From: Stereum hirsutum FP-91666 SS1 | Taxonomy: Eukaryota; Basidiomycota; Agaricomycetes; Russulales; Stereaceae | Assembly (NCBI RefSeq): GCF_000264905.1 | Contig: NW_006763144.1 | Span: 739,866 to 803,865, forward strand | Direction of reading: 5' to 3' | Length of the DNA: 64,000 bases | Shown: positions 49,852 to 61,119 of the stretch, piece after piece | Layout of the letters: each line of letters begins with the position of its first letter | How positions within the stretch are numbered: the stretch's first letter is position 1 | Program-made: the position numbers and the translations under genes | Notes under the pieces: generated by a model | The model's input: the letters and a program-made list of their open reading frames with translations, nothing else | What the model was told of the DNA's origin: nothing | Database searches by the model: none

Positions 49852-49865
49852 TCCCTAATTAGGGA
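49852..49865. repeat. 14-bp perfect palindrome
   Basis: TCCCTAATTAGGGA, reads the same on both strands. It lies between the protease promoter and the repeat-rich Helitron flank. It could be a regulator-binding site or chance. Confidence 0.6.
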
Positions 49866-50030
49866 GCAGGTCTTCACCAAAGTCGTCCTCTTCACCAGAT
49901 TTCCTTTTTGGGGGACGTATGACTCCTTTCAGTATATAACTCCCATGATCACGCGCTCTTATTGCCCATGCGCTGTCCGTCGTCGCAGTTCTCCTTTGGG
50001 CACTGCTCGCACGTGTTCTTCTTTTCCCTG

Positions 50031-50237
50031 CTCGCTGCATACCGCGCTCCTTCCCTTTTCGGACGCATTCGTTTCGCCCACGTGTGCGTAGTTTGCCCCC
50101 TCGCTGCATACCGTGCTCCTTCTCTTTTGGGACGCAATTAATTCGCCCCTGTGTGCTTAGATGGCCTGCTCGCTGCATACGGCCGTCCTTCTCTTTTGGG
50201 CCGCGATTTCATCGCCTTCTGCTCGCTGTTGCTTTCC
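50031..50237. repeat. 69-bp tandem repeat, about three copies
   Basis: The segment CTCGCTGCATAC recurs at 50031, 50100 and 50169, exactly 69 bp apart, each followed by a (T/C)CCTT-CTTTT-GGG(A/C)CGC block. Divergent partial units lie on both sides (about 50000 and 50222). Confidence 0.8.
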
Positions 50238-50725
50238 TTCTTTGTGCTCTGATCGTGTGCTCTCGCTCCAGGTCAGCTCTCGTGTTTGTGCTGCTCTTTC
50301 GTCGTCGCTGTTTCCTATTGGCTCTACGCAGTATGTTAGTATGGAATTGTATTTTTGTTCCTCACGTATGTATCGTGTAATACACCCCTTTTGGTGCCCC
50401 CACTCGCGGCAGTGTCTCGTCTCTCCGTTCGTCAGGTTCGTGTTCTGGCTACAACGTTTCGTCGTGTTCTGTTCTCTTTCAAGCGGCGTTGTTATACTAC
50501 GGGGTTTACTACGGGGTTCGATTTTGCTCTGCAAGTTCGGCCGCTCAACTCTCGACACCTGCCCAATTACCGGTCGATGTCCTTCGTGTTATATGTTGAT
50601 CACGCGGCTTACTGTGTCCTGCACAGAATGGCTTCGCGTTAATTTGGTGGCGGATGTTATCGGTTGCCGCTCGGTTGAAGACCAAACTATCCGTGAACTA
50701 TCGGCCCTACGTCTGCGTTTTTCCG

Positions 50726-50795
50726 GGCCGTGCAGTTCTTGGCCTGATCGTTCCGTGTTCTGCATTCTTTGGCCGTGCAGTTGTGGGCCTGATCG
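50726..50795. repeat. 25-bp direct repeat, two copies
   Basis: GGCCGTGCAGTTCTTGGCCT and the following GATCG at 50726-50750 recur with two changes at 50771-50795, 45 bp apart. A GC-rich stem-loop follows at 50805-50825 (arms CCGCTCG/CGAGCGG). Confidence 0.7.
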
Positions 50796-51228
50796 AGTCA
50801 TGTTCCGCTCGTGCGGCGCGAGCGGAGACTCCAAACCATTTCGCGATCGCCACTGTAGTGATCCCTACGGGTATTGGTATCGTCAACCCACTGTGGGGAG
50901 GGATCTGCAAAGGCAGCAATCATGCTTCAGTACGGTGAGATGACCAACAATACTGATGTTTGTCACATCTCTTTTGGAAGATTTCATCACGCTGGTTGAG
51001 GTCAAAGGTTATCTTGTGGGCCGCCTACTTGGCGCGGTGCCTTATGGCGATCATTATCCCGCGTGATATACCATGCTCACGTCATCTCAGTTACAAGGTT
51101 GTTCTCGTATTCCCACGATGCCGTTCATTTTCTTGTACTGAGGGCGGTTTCTGCACAGTTTCGCCCTACCCCCGCTGTCTTTCTCGCCCCGTCCTCTACC
51201 ACATTGAACGACTCGCGGAACACCCGCC

Positions 51229-54200
51229 ATGAAGCGCACTCGCTCGTCCTCTCCGGGTTATCGTCGCGTCCGCGAGTTTTGTTTACCTCGTTCGTCTTTG
51301 CTATTGTGCGAAGAACTAGCCTCTTGTGGATGTTCTCCAGGTATGGGCCGCTGCACGTTCGTTCACCGTAGATCCTCATTTTTGTATGGCAGAGTTTCAT
51401 CAGCATGGATTGTCTACCCTTAACACGAACACTCTGTTGAGTGCCATCGAAGCCTCTCGTCTTTCACGGGGGGAAACCACCTTTGGCTGTGTCTCATGTG
51501 GTGCGTACTATCTCCATCGCCACTCTGTATGTCTCTGATGCCGAACCTACAACTGTAGGCCGTCGATGTTCATGTTTCTCTTCCGATCCCGCCTTTGAAT
51601 CATGCGCTGTCCACGCAGAAACATACAGTAAGCTTTGGCGTGGCTTGTACAAGTTTCCCGCTCACTATTATCTAGCTGTGGTGACGTCGCCTTGCCTCTC
51701 AAAGCTTCAATGTGGTGTGTTTTTCTGTCTCTTCCCGATATATGATCTTGCCCTCAACGACATTTATAGACTATCCCGTAGACGTCGCTGTTGCGGCTTC
51801 GGGTCCATCCAGTCCTTCTTTTTGTGCGTTCCTTTCCTCGCGTTCTATGTCATTCTCTCATTGCTCTCTCGACAGCGGACACGCACGACTGCTCCGGTGA
51901 GTCATGTTTGTTCGTGGAACGCTTCCGCACATGCTGACTTCTTCATAGCGTGGCGCCTCAGGGGTGGTAATCGCAGTTATTGCTCGGAGTCGCTTCGAGA
52001 TTCTTTGTCTCCCGAACCATCTCTCATCAGCTACAACTGCGAGTTGTGTGCCGAAGGAATTATGGAGGCCAATCAGCTTTCGGTCTCTACAGACGAAATG
52101 AACCTCCGCTGGGCGTTGGCGTATGTCGGTCCGTCTCGCCATGCGCGGGATTGGGCCACAGAACGTTTAGGACGTTTTAAAGTCGTTGTCGTACCGAACG
52201 TCTCCGTTTTGTTAGCATGGAACTTTATACAAAGAGCGTCAGTCAAGGACGTAGCTATCGCACACAATGTACGTGTGGCGAAACGTGATACCCGTGACTC
52301 GTTGATTCGTAAAATGAGGGGGCATACCTGTCACTCGTCTTGCGCCGATCTTGTCTATGTCTTTCGTGAGTTGGCGCATGAACGGAAAACTAATGTCACC
52401 ATTCGTGCGGCCGCGAGAGCGGCTATGTTGCTCAATGGGACAGTTTCTGCTCCGCCTATAGACCCCATGCGTGATATGATGCACACATTTCGTGTGGAAC
52501 CGGTGATTAATGTTGCAGATGGCAACCCTGCAGGTTTATTGATAGACGATCATCACGAACCGTATGCTGCATTTCCCGAGATGGCCTCGTCGGACCTTAA
52601 GCGGAGCATCGTACGGGATTTTCAGGACACCATGGACCCAGAGCTTTTTGTCTGGAAGTGTTGCGCTGTATGCGGCCAGAGAAAATTCAGTCATGAACTG
52701 GCACTATATGATCCCGAGGAACTCGATCTTGACATTCTTCGAAACGATAATATACCGTCACATCTATGGCCCACCTCTTATGCTTTTCGACTCTACGGTA
52801 GAGCTTTTTTGGACCCGGCTGGTATGGCAGACGTAAACCGCCTTGCGTCTTTATCTATTTGTGACACATGTTCATCTGACTTGGACCAGGGGAGGCAACC
52901 GCCGGATTCCATCGCAAACTTTCATTATTTCGCCTATGATTTGTTACCTCCTGACGTCCGTCAGGCCTTTGCGGACAGTACTGCTGTAGAACGCATGGTC
53001 ATTGCTGCTTGTAGAACCACGCAGTTATCTTTCACCTATACCAAGGAAAAGACCAAAAGTACAGTCCGTGGACCTTTTCAACGCTACGTTAAAGGGAATG
53101 TGGCGATTATCCCGCAAGACATCGGCACTTTAAACAGTCTTCTCCCTTCTTCACCCGACGACGGTGACTACTCTGTTTGTGTTCTTTTTGTTGGCCAGGA
53201 CACCGCTCCTTCTATGGATACGATACGGAAGATGCACCCACTGCTCGTCAATAAGGATCGTGTCTCGCTTTTGTTGCGGTTTCTCGTCGCTAATAATAAG
53301 TGGTATCGAGACGCGAATATATCCTTCAGCGAGGATCGTCTCGATGTGTTGTGTTCCGGTCCTGGATTTGACCACTTCAGTCGTGTCGGCGTTCCTACGT
53401 CGCTTGTTGAGATTCAGTACCTTCCTGACTCCGACTCTGTTGCTGAAGCCGTAAATTCCGGCCCTGTTGACTTCACCACAGCCGACCTTCTAGTTCCAGA
53501 TGGGCAGACTTTACTACAGGTGTCAGGTTTTACGGGCTCAGGCCAAGGAGCCGTTGCGGAAACCACTCTCAAGGCGCGTGCACTACAATGGTGCTTAGAT
53601 CACAAACCCTTTTTGTCTGTTCGTTCTGGTAACCGTCTGTTTCCCGAGAGAGATCCTCGAATGTTAAGTTTTGCCTTTCCTCATCTCGACCCCTGGGGTA
53701 TTGGTGGTTTTAATAATCCACTGCGGCATGGTCGGCAACAGATCAGCATGGGCCGGCAGGTCAAAAATCTTATAAATAAGTTTGAGGGGCAATTTAAAAC
53801 TGATCCTCAGTTTGCCTATGTCTGTTTTAATGCCATTCAAAAACTCGATTCGTACCGCAGCGTCCAGTTCCGTGTCAAAGCACCAGAATTGACGGCGTTA
53901 ACTACCGAGATAGCAGACAATCGGGCTCTGTTAGAAGATATGGCAACACGATGGGCGGACGACCCTAGCGCTAAACCTTCATCTCGTGGAGAGAAACGCA
54001 TGGCCGCTCTCATAAGGAGGCTGGAGGTCATCATGAAAGATATTCATGGGTCTAACGGACGGAAGGTCGTGTTGCGGAACGAGATCCGCGCTATGCTCAA
54101 GAGTATTGGATGTCCTGCCCTCTTTCTAACACTTAACCCTGCTGACCTTCATAGCAAATTGTTTCATGTACTGGCTGGAGGCGACCCAGACGAGTTTGCT

Positions 54201-57200
54201 AACTTAAATGAGTGGGAGCGTGCACGTAATGTCGCCGACAACCCAGATGCCGCTGCAATCTTTTTCCACATGATGATCGAGTCTTTTACAAAGCATGTTT
54301 TGCGCTATGGAACGGGCGATAGTGGTCTATTTGGCGTATGCAGTGCATACTACGGAACAGTGGAGGCTCAAGGGAGAGGTTCTCTTCATTGTCATATGTT
54401 GATATGGATACGGGGAAATCTCAATCCTCAAAAGCTTCGTGATCGCCTTGTGTCTGACCCGGAGTTTCAAACTGCTATGTTCGGGTGGCTGGAATCGATC
54501 ATAAAGTGTGAACCTCCTGATATGGAACCGCCCCAAGATCCACCTGCCAACACTAACTTCGTGAAGCCAGTCCGTGATGTTGATGTGCGGACGTCAGATC
54601 ATCCGTGGCTGGAAGAAGGTCTTGAAGATAGTGAAGCATGGGATAGAAACTATCTCGAGTTCGTCAAGGAGATGGCGTTCGCTAGTAATTGGCATGATCA
54701 CAAAGAAACGTGTTGGAAATATCTTAAACCACATGAGCCGCGAGATGACGCTCACTGTCGCATGCGAATGGACGGAAAAACACGCAGCACGACCTGTTTG
54801 GATCCCGAGGCGTCCTCCATTTTATTACGCAGGTGGCATCCCCGGATCAACAATTATAATGATCTCGTCTTATTTCTGTATAAATGCAATATGGATATTA
54901 AGTTCATTGGATCTGGTGAAGCAGCGAAAGCGTTGATTTATTATGTTACAGATTACATCACGAAGTCTGCATTGCCTCTACATCTTGCGTTGCAGGCTTT
55001 GTGTTGGGCTGCTAAGCAAAACGAAGCTAAGTTCAATAACGATGACGATGCTACAGTAGATGTTGTACAGAAGAGCTTGATGGTTAAGGCTGTGAATTCA
55101 ATGATGGCGAGACAGGAACTATCTCATCAGCAGGTCATGAGTTGGCTCGTGGGAGGAGGTGATCGCTATTGTAGTCACTCGTTCAAGACACTTTTCTTCC
55201 CGGAGTTTGATAAATTTATCGCAAGTTTGGAAAACCCCGAGTCCCAGACTGCGCCTTCCACCATGGATGAGGATTTGTTTGGGCCCGATAATGCAGCCAG
55301 CGATCATATGGACGCCGCTGGACAGACTCTTTCCGACTCTATTGAGCTCTCAGATGGCGACGACCTCGACGAGGAAGATATGGATGATGAAGAGGATGTC
55401 AGGGTGGTGGAAGACGTTTTATCCTCAGACAATCAGGGGCGATTGAATTTACAAGTCAAGCGCGGAAACATTACACAGCCTACGACACTGCTTCAAAACT
55501 ATTCCATGAGGGGGAGCACTCCAGTATTTGATCGTCTCGCACTGTGGGATCATGTTGCACTGGTCGAAGAAGTGTTAATTAACTCGGACAAATTATCTTC
55601 TAGCAACAACATGCGTAGCGCAGGCGTACGTGTGCCATATTTAAGTCAACATCCTCATTATAAAACACATGTCAGCCGTCTTCGTACTCGTGTACGCGTT
55701 CTGCCCAACTTCATCGGCTCACGGCTGCCTCGTCGTGGACGCTCTACGCTTGAGGACGAAAGATATTTTAGAGCAATGCTGATCTTGTTCAAACCATGGC
55801 GCACGCTCGCTGATTTAAAGGACGATGGTGTCTCGTGGGGTCAGGCGTTCGAGGCGTACACGTTTCCAAGTCATCTTGCCTTTGTTATCGAAAACATTCA
55901 CCTTGAAGACGAATGTAGGGACGCCCGCGACGAGCACGAGAAGAACAGGAGACGTGGTAAAGCAGGCGCGCTTATTGAGTGCGAAGACGGTTCGTGGGCC
56001 AGGCCAGACACTTCTGACGATGCATTGGAATTTGAGCTTTACCGAGACCCAAATCTAGAGTCTATCTATGTGACCGGCGAGGGAGGATACGACGATGGTC
56101 AACCCAGCGCTAGTCCTGAACAGATGCGGAGAGAATATCGTGTGAAAGAAACATTGCGCACCCTTGCAGAGTGCGGCGTAATCGACGGAGTTAGCGTTGC
56201 TACTTGCGCTCCTCCCCCAGCCGCCTCGCAGTTACCTGCGTTATACCCTGAGAGTACAATCGAGCATCAGCGCATCCTTATGGATAAATATAGGAAAGAC
56301 AAAAGACCTCGCCCCGACGCCAATGGACGAGAACCCCGCATCCCCGTTCCTGATTCGAGCACGGCGCCTCCTTCTGTAACAATCGATACGATAACGGGTA
56401 GCAATTTATCTTGGAGGCCCTCCTCGGATTCACCAGCAGATATCGAAGCTGCCAGAGAAACTGCGGATAACATAATAAAGTCAGTTTTAAAAGATATGGG
56501 TGTTTGGGGAAATGTCGAACAGAGCGTAGCAGTGGCATTAGTGGGAGATCACCTGACCCGTTGTACCGCAGAGCAATTGACAATGTACGTCGCCGGTGAG
56601 GGAGGAACTGGAAAAAGTCATGTTATTAGATGCATCGTGGAACTATTCCGTCGCTGTGGCGTACGTGCTCGCTTACTACTCAGCGCACCTACGGGTATAG
56701 CATCTGTTTTGATTGAAGGGTATACAGTACACGCCCTTACTTTTTTGCCAAAGAGTAAATGGGCTTACAATGCTGAGGCGTTACATGACATCTGGAAGGA
56801 TGTTGACTACTTGATTGTTGATGAGGTTTCTATGATTTCCGCTCTCTTCATGGCCCAAGCATCTGAACGTGTGCGCATCGGTAAAGCATCGGCTGCTGTC
56901 CCTGGTCGTCCATTTGGCGGGGTTAACGTCATATTTATGGGCGATTTTGGTCAGCTTAAGCCAGTGGGTCAGAAGAGTTTGTTCTCCGACGATCTTGTTC
57001 GTAGAGTTGGCGACTCTTTTGGACAAACCGTCGATGGTCAGCTCTCTATACATGGAGCTAGCATTTGGCGGCAAATAAATTCGGTGGTGAAACTAGAAAA
57101 GAACTGGCGTCAGGATGCCGACCCTGTGTACGCAGCGCTAGTTGGTCGTATCCGTCTGGGTCAAGGGACTGTACGCCGCCGTGAACATGGAACAAAATCT

Positions 57201-58070
57201 GACTATGAAATATTGTCAGATAGGCAGCTGAATGTGTTGAATAGTAAACGTGAGGAGCCTGAAATATTATCTGATCTGATCAACTTACAAGACTGTCCCA
57301 TCGTTGTTGCAGACAAACAGCTCAGGGACGCTATCAACAATGCGGTTGTGCACAAGAGAGCGAGGGATCGTAACGCACCAGTGCACTATTACATGGCGGC
57401 TGATCGACGGAGTCGAAAAGATGTAGTTTCTCCTGTTCGCGAGGCATTGTGGGGAGTACGCTCGAGTGTTACGAAGGATTCTCTCGGAGCTCTACCACTG
57501 TTCGAGGGGATGCGTGTAATGTTCACCGAGAACTTGGACATCGGTCATCGAACCGTGAACGGCGCGGAAGGGACTGTGACCCACGTCAAATATAGGACGA
57601 CAGAGGATGGACATAGAATAGCTACTGTGGTGTACGTCCATGTTCCTGGTAGTGGGATGGATCTATCTGCACTGGGAGTCCCTCTCGATGTCGTTCCAGT
57701 GTTTCCCACACGTTCGTACTGGGCATATACCGGCGCTAATGGAACTGAGTTTAATATTAGCCGCTTGCAGCTCCCTTTGCTACCTGCCTACGCGTACACT
57801 GATTATAAGAGCCAAGGGAGGTCTCTCACTACCGTCATCGCCGACATCGCGGCCTGCAGGAGCTCACAGAGCTTGTATGTCATGCTCTCCAGAGTAAGAA
57901 CGTTGGGCGGGCTCGGAATCTTGCGGCCGTTTCCGCCAGATAAGATAACTGCTGGGCTTTCCCACGACTTGCGAGACGAGTTGAACCGCTTAGACCGTCT
58001 GTCGCGCCGCACCATCAACACATTTCTTGCCCGTCGAGGACAACTTTTCGAAGACAGAGATCTCCTCTAG
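51229..58070 (+). mobile_element. Helitron Rep-helicase gene, apparently intact
   Basis: Rolling-circle transposase of a fungal Helitron, about 2,180 residues. Proposed exons: 51229-51267 (least sure), 51341-51500, 51559-51627, 51676-51714, 51770-51896, 51962-58070. From 51341 on, exon lengths sum to a whole number of codons. The 6.1-kb main frame has no ATG before 52062, which supports the spliced N-terminus. That N-terminus carries a Cys-rich patch (FGCVSCGRRCSCF). Domains: Helitron-like N-terminal region; Rep/HUH nuclease with GRGSLHCHMLIW (HUH-type metal site) and YYVTDYITKSALPLH carrying the two active-site tyrosines. The C-terminal PIF1-type helicase has Walker A GEGGTGKSH, Walker B YLIVDEVSM, GDFGQLKPVG and the late motif YTDYKSQGRS. 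There are no internal stops or frameshifts over more than 6 kb. Element ends (5' TC, 3' hairpin plus CTRR) were not located. Confidence 0.92.
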
Positions 58071-58137
58071 GTTATTTGTCTCGCATTGTTATTCACCCCT
58101 TCATCTATTTTTACTGATTCTCTCCTCACAGACGATT

Positions 58138-59037
58138 ATGCGCTTTCCTCCAGAGATATGGAGTATGATCCTGCATGAATGCGCGTTCGACAGTCTCGGT
58201 CGACTTGCTCTACTCTCGAAGACGATGCGTGTCTTGGTTCTCGAGCAGACCATCAGAGACTTTCACAGTCGTCTCGCGCAATGGTTCGACAACGTTCACA
58301 CCCTTCTCGCCGCAATGCGTTTATGCAACGCCGCGATCTTTGGGTCCTGGGCAATTTGGTTCGCCACGAAGGCCGACGACTGGTCGCCATACAGTCTTGG
58401 TTTCATCGTACCTTTCAACAAAGTGTTGATACGCTACCTCCAGGAATACTTCCTCGACAACGGATATGTCCGTGAAGACATCACTCGCTCTCCTCAAAGC
58501 CTATGTGAACTCCACGGACCTTATCGCCAGCGGTGGCACTTCATCCATCCACGGAGAGGCACTCGAGTCCACATACTCCGCTGTACCATAAACTCCCCCG
58601 TTTGGGCTGTATCGACAATGGCATCATCACTATCATTTCTCTACTTTACCGCCAACACTTTCTTCTGCGCGTATCCCCAACTGCTGTCGCCCCGTGTCAT
58701 TCTGCTCTCGCCTGCAGCGCGAAAACAACAAGTTCTCGAGTATCTCTACTCGAAGTGGTTACCCCGGCGGTATACGATCGGAAGCAAGCATCCTCTGGTT
58801 TTGAAACGGTTGGAGTCGGTGGGGGGCATTGCCGCGATAGAGAAGGACGAACGTTCGCATGGTGACGGAGGGTGTTTGTGGATTCCGATGACGGTGGATA
58901 TTTTCAAGAAACCGGAAGAAGCGGAGGGTGGTTGGATGGCAGCCGCTATCAAGACACTGGCCCTTCGTGAATTTACGTGGCGGTGGCGGACTGTTACAGA
59001 TGATCGTTCGCATTCCATCGCTCCCGTTGCAAGTTGA
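58138..59037 (+). CDS. F-box-like protein with nucleotidyltransferase-like remnant (299 aa)
   Basis: Single exon starting 67 bp after the Helitron gene stop. The N-terminal residues MRFPPEIWSMILHECAF resemble an F-box start (LPxEIWxxIL). Residues about 55-100 (AAIFGSWAIWF, then DDWSPYSLGFIVP) resemble a basidiomycete group where the motif is ISGSxAL..W.P.DLDxYV. Here the GS is kept but DLD has become SLG, so any nucleotidyltransferase activity would be lost. The C-terminal half is unassigned (WLPRRYTIGSKHPL). No signal peptide. It may be a host gene or Helitron cargo; the tight spacing behind the helicase suggests the latter but does not prove it. Confidence 0.6.
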   Translation: MRFPPEIWSMILHECAFDSLGRLALLSKTMRVLVLEQTIRDFHSRLAQWFDNVHTLLAAMRLCNAAIFGSWAIWFATKADDWSPYSLGFIVPFNKVLIRYLQEYFLDNGYVREDITRSPQSLCELHGPYRQRWHFIHPRRGTRVHILRCTINSPVWAVSTMASSLSFLYFTANTFFCAYPQLLSPRVILLSPAARKQQVLEYLYSKWLPRRYTIGSKHPLVLKRLESVGGIAAIEKDERSHGDGGCLWIPMTVDIFKKPEEAEGGWMAAAIKTLALREFTWRWRTVTDDRSHSIAPVAS

Positions 59038-59250
59038 TTTTTTTTCGTGATATTTAGTTATGTAATTTTTTGGATCCACGCCGTTGTCGAGTCTTGCACC
59101 GGCCTTCCTTTTTTGATTCGCACACAATCGTCGTCGTGGTTCACCACTTCTCATATTGACATGTTCACTCCGTACACTCTATAAGCACTACATTGCGATG
59201 TCCCTCAAACCCGACTTATCCGTCTCAATCACTGTCTATCCGTGCGCAAA

Positions 59251-60375
59251 TCATTCCACGTTCGATGGCGATACCGCTGGGTCTCCGAAGACATTCTCTT
59301 CATCAAACTTCAACTTCTCTTCTGCGACGACGGCCGGACGAGCAGGGATCGCGGTTGGTTTTGACAGCGGCCCCGTTATCTATGTGGCGATGATAAGTTG
59401 AGCCAGATGAGCGTGGAAACTCTGATGGTGCGCACCTTCGCCAGCTCCTCTCCCTTCATCAGGCGAACGATTTGTGACGGAGAAATATGGACCGTTACAG
59501 TCTTCGACGCTGCGCCGACAGGTTGCCTGTCTCTCCTGGATGTGGTGATTATCTCGAACGTCGCTTGTATGTCAACGAAATCGCCATCGTTGAAGATAAG
59601 TGGATCACACGCAACGATACTGCCGGCATCCGTCTTGCGGCCGAACTGGATGCCATCCGCCATCCGCCATTTCTTGAAGAGCTCCTGGAGTTTCGAGTCG
59701 CTCGCAGGCATAGCCTCTTGTCTAAACGAAGAGCGCGCCGCCCCAGAACGATCCACCTGCACATGTGAGCTTTCGCACCGTCAGGGTGTTGTATGACGCT
59801 CACCTTCTCAAACACCCTTCTCTGAAGAAATAGGTCTTGCTTTTCGTGCCGGCGGTTCTCTCGGAATCCGGAGAGGTGCTTAAAAACTAAGCGTTTGACG
59901 TCCTCCACCGCCGCTACCTGGTCATTGTACTGCGTGGAGAATGGACCTGGCTCCAAGGTAGCAAAGAAGGTGGCCTTGTGGGCGGTATGTTCGTCCCTAC
60001 ATATCATGTTAGTCAATGACTGCAGAGCTATTTGTCTCTCATAGGTGAATCATTTGTTACGCACCCACTCCAGTTGCCGTACTGAAGGAAATTATGACGT
60101 CCTAATACTCCGAAAAGTCGAATGGAGACCCTGCTGAAAGACGAGAGCTGTCGTGCGTCGGCGCTACCTGTCTTGTACACTAACTCATGGGAGCGAGAGG
60201 GATCTCCAGACGCGACGTCGATGACTGTGGCCCAATCGAACAAGGCATCCTGGGAGGTCGGCTTCACCTGGCGTGTCGACATTTCGCTAAACTCGGTAGG
60301 TTCTTTCTTGGATCGCGCGATGTTGTTGGGAAACGAATCGCGGACGAGTCCGTACTCGTTGGAGCCTGTGGCCAT
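59251..60375 (-). CDS. Unknown 317-aa protein, C-terminal OB-fold-like region
   Basis: Four exons in phase: 60375-60065, 59996-59804, 59756-59436, 59379-59251. ATG 60375 opens MATGSNEYGLVRDSFPNN. I recognise no named family. Residues 60-100 hold LSSFSRVSIRLFGVLGRHNF. Residues about 215-275 show alternating strands: GSIVACDPLIFNDGDFVDIQ, then ATFEI, then KTVTVHISPSQIVRLM. The pattern of a GDxV turn followed by two to three beta strands is shared with the next gene and is what an OB-fold (single-strand nucleic-acid-binding) protein would show; this is inference from pattern only. The C-terminus (EEKLKFDEENVFGDPAVSPS) is acidic. It is divergent from the 61120 gene. Confidence 0.6.
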
Positions 60376-61119
60376 GATGGTGTCATCGGTCAGTACGGAT
60401 TATACCATGCATGAGGAACGACGTACGTTGGATAAACGACATAGACTTTTCAGGATGGAGTTGACGGTGTTGCTCTCTGAACTGGGTTCTGTGGCGACTG
60501 AATTCATTTCTTATATCCAGATCGTGGCAAATTCTCCGCCCGGACCGCTTGTTTCAATTCTGTGCCGAGCGGGCTCGATCTCGCCATCTCCGTTCGCTGC
60601 CTTGCTCCAACGGTTGGATCGTGAGGCGGTACCGGTCCAATGTATACCAGCAGTTTGCTACGCGCACAATCGTCGATAACTCCTCGCGGGCGGTCTGCTT
60701 TCCTTACCCTGTTCTGGTGCCGTGGGCCTCCTGTGTGCTCACTGCGTAACAGTGGTGCACTAACCACCTCGGGACTCTACGGAACGTAGGTATCTCGGAA
60801 GGATCCTCCTATTGACTATTCTCCGTCCGCCTTCTCGGGAAGAAAAAAGGTTGTTTGTCCTTCCCTTTCATCGCATACTATGCTTACTTCCCGCTGCAAT
60901 CGTATAGGTGTGACCGGTAAACTCGGATCGCCGTCCAATCGGTACCTGAAACATCCGCTACTCCATGGCTGAGGCGGGCCGTTGTTCTGGTCCATCCGCT
61001 CTGAATAAAATTGCGCACCCCCGATGCGACCGCCAAGCCTCGACCTTTGCGGTCGATATATAAACGTGCCATCTTGTTCCCCAGATCGCCGTTCACCTTC
61101 CGCACACCGCTCTTCAGCC
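60376..61119. other. Divergent intergenic region of the two OB-like genes
   Basis: About 740 bp. A clear TATA box serves the plus-strand gene. No other gene supported. Confidence 0.5.
61057..61064 (+). promoter_or_regulatory. TATA box of the 61120 gene
   Basis: TATATAAA, 56 bp upstream of the ATG at 61120. Confidence 0.5.

Larger units (their letters stand above)
49667..51228. other. Region between protease and Helitron gene: palindrome and tandem repeats
   Basis: Left 190 bp: protease promoter. From about 49850 the sequence changes character: a 14-bp palindrome, 69-bp tandem repeats (50030-50237), a 25-bp direct repeat and a GC hairpin. The open frames over the repeats are created by the repeat itself. 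The Helitron 5' end is expected here but I cannot fix it. Confidence 0.5.

Noticed and set aside
49855..50178. Minus-strand frame with three repeated peptide units
   Set aside because: Peptide periodicity is a direct consequence of the 69-bp DNA repeat (a multiple of three); no start context or partner exons.
50805..50825. GC hairpin as a Helitron 3' terminus
   Set aside because: It lies upstream of the transposase gene and is not followed by CTRR.
50161..50943. 260-codon plus-strand open frame over the 69-bp repeats
   Set aside because: The frame follows the repeat units and Cys/Phe/Ser-rich composition expected of non-coding CT-rich sequence; no family match recognised.
51441..52061. Unspliced N-terminal extension of the Helitron frame
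   Set aside because: It has no ATG and reads through several good introns; spliced exons in alternating frames give a better protein and sum in phase.
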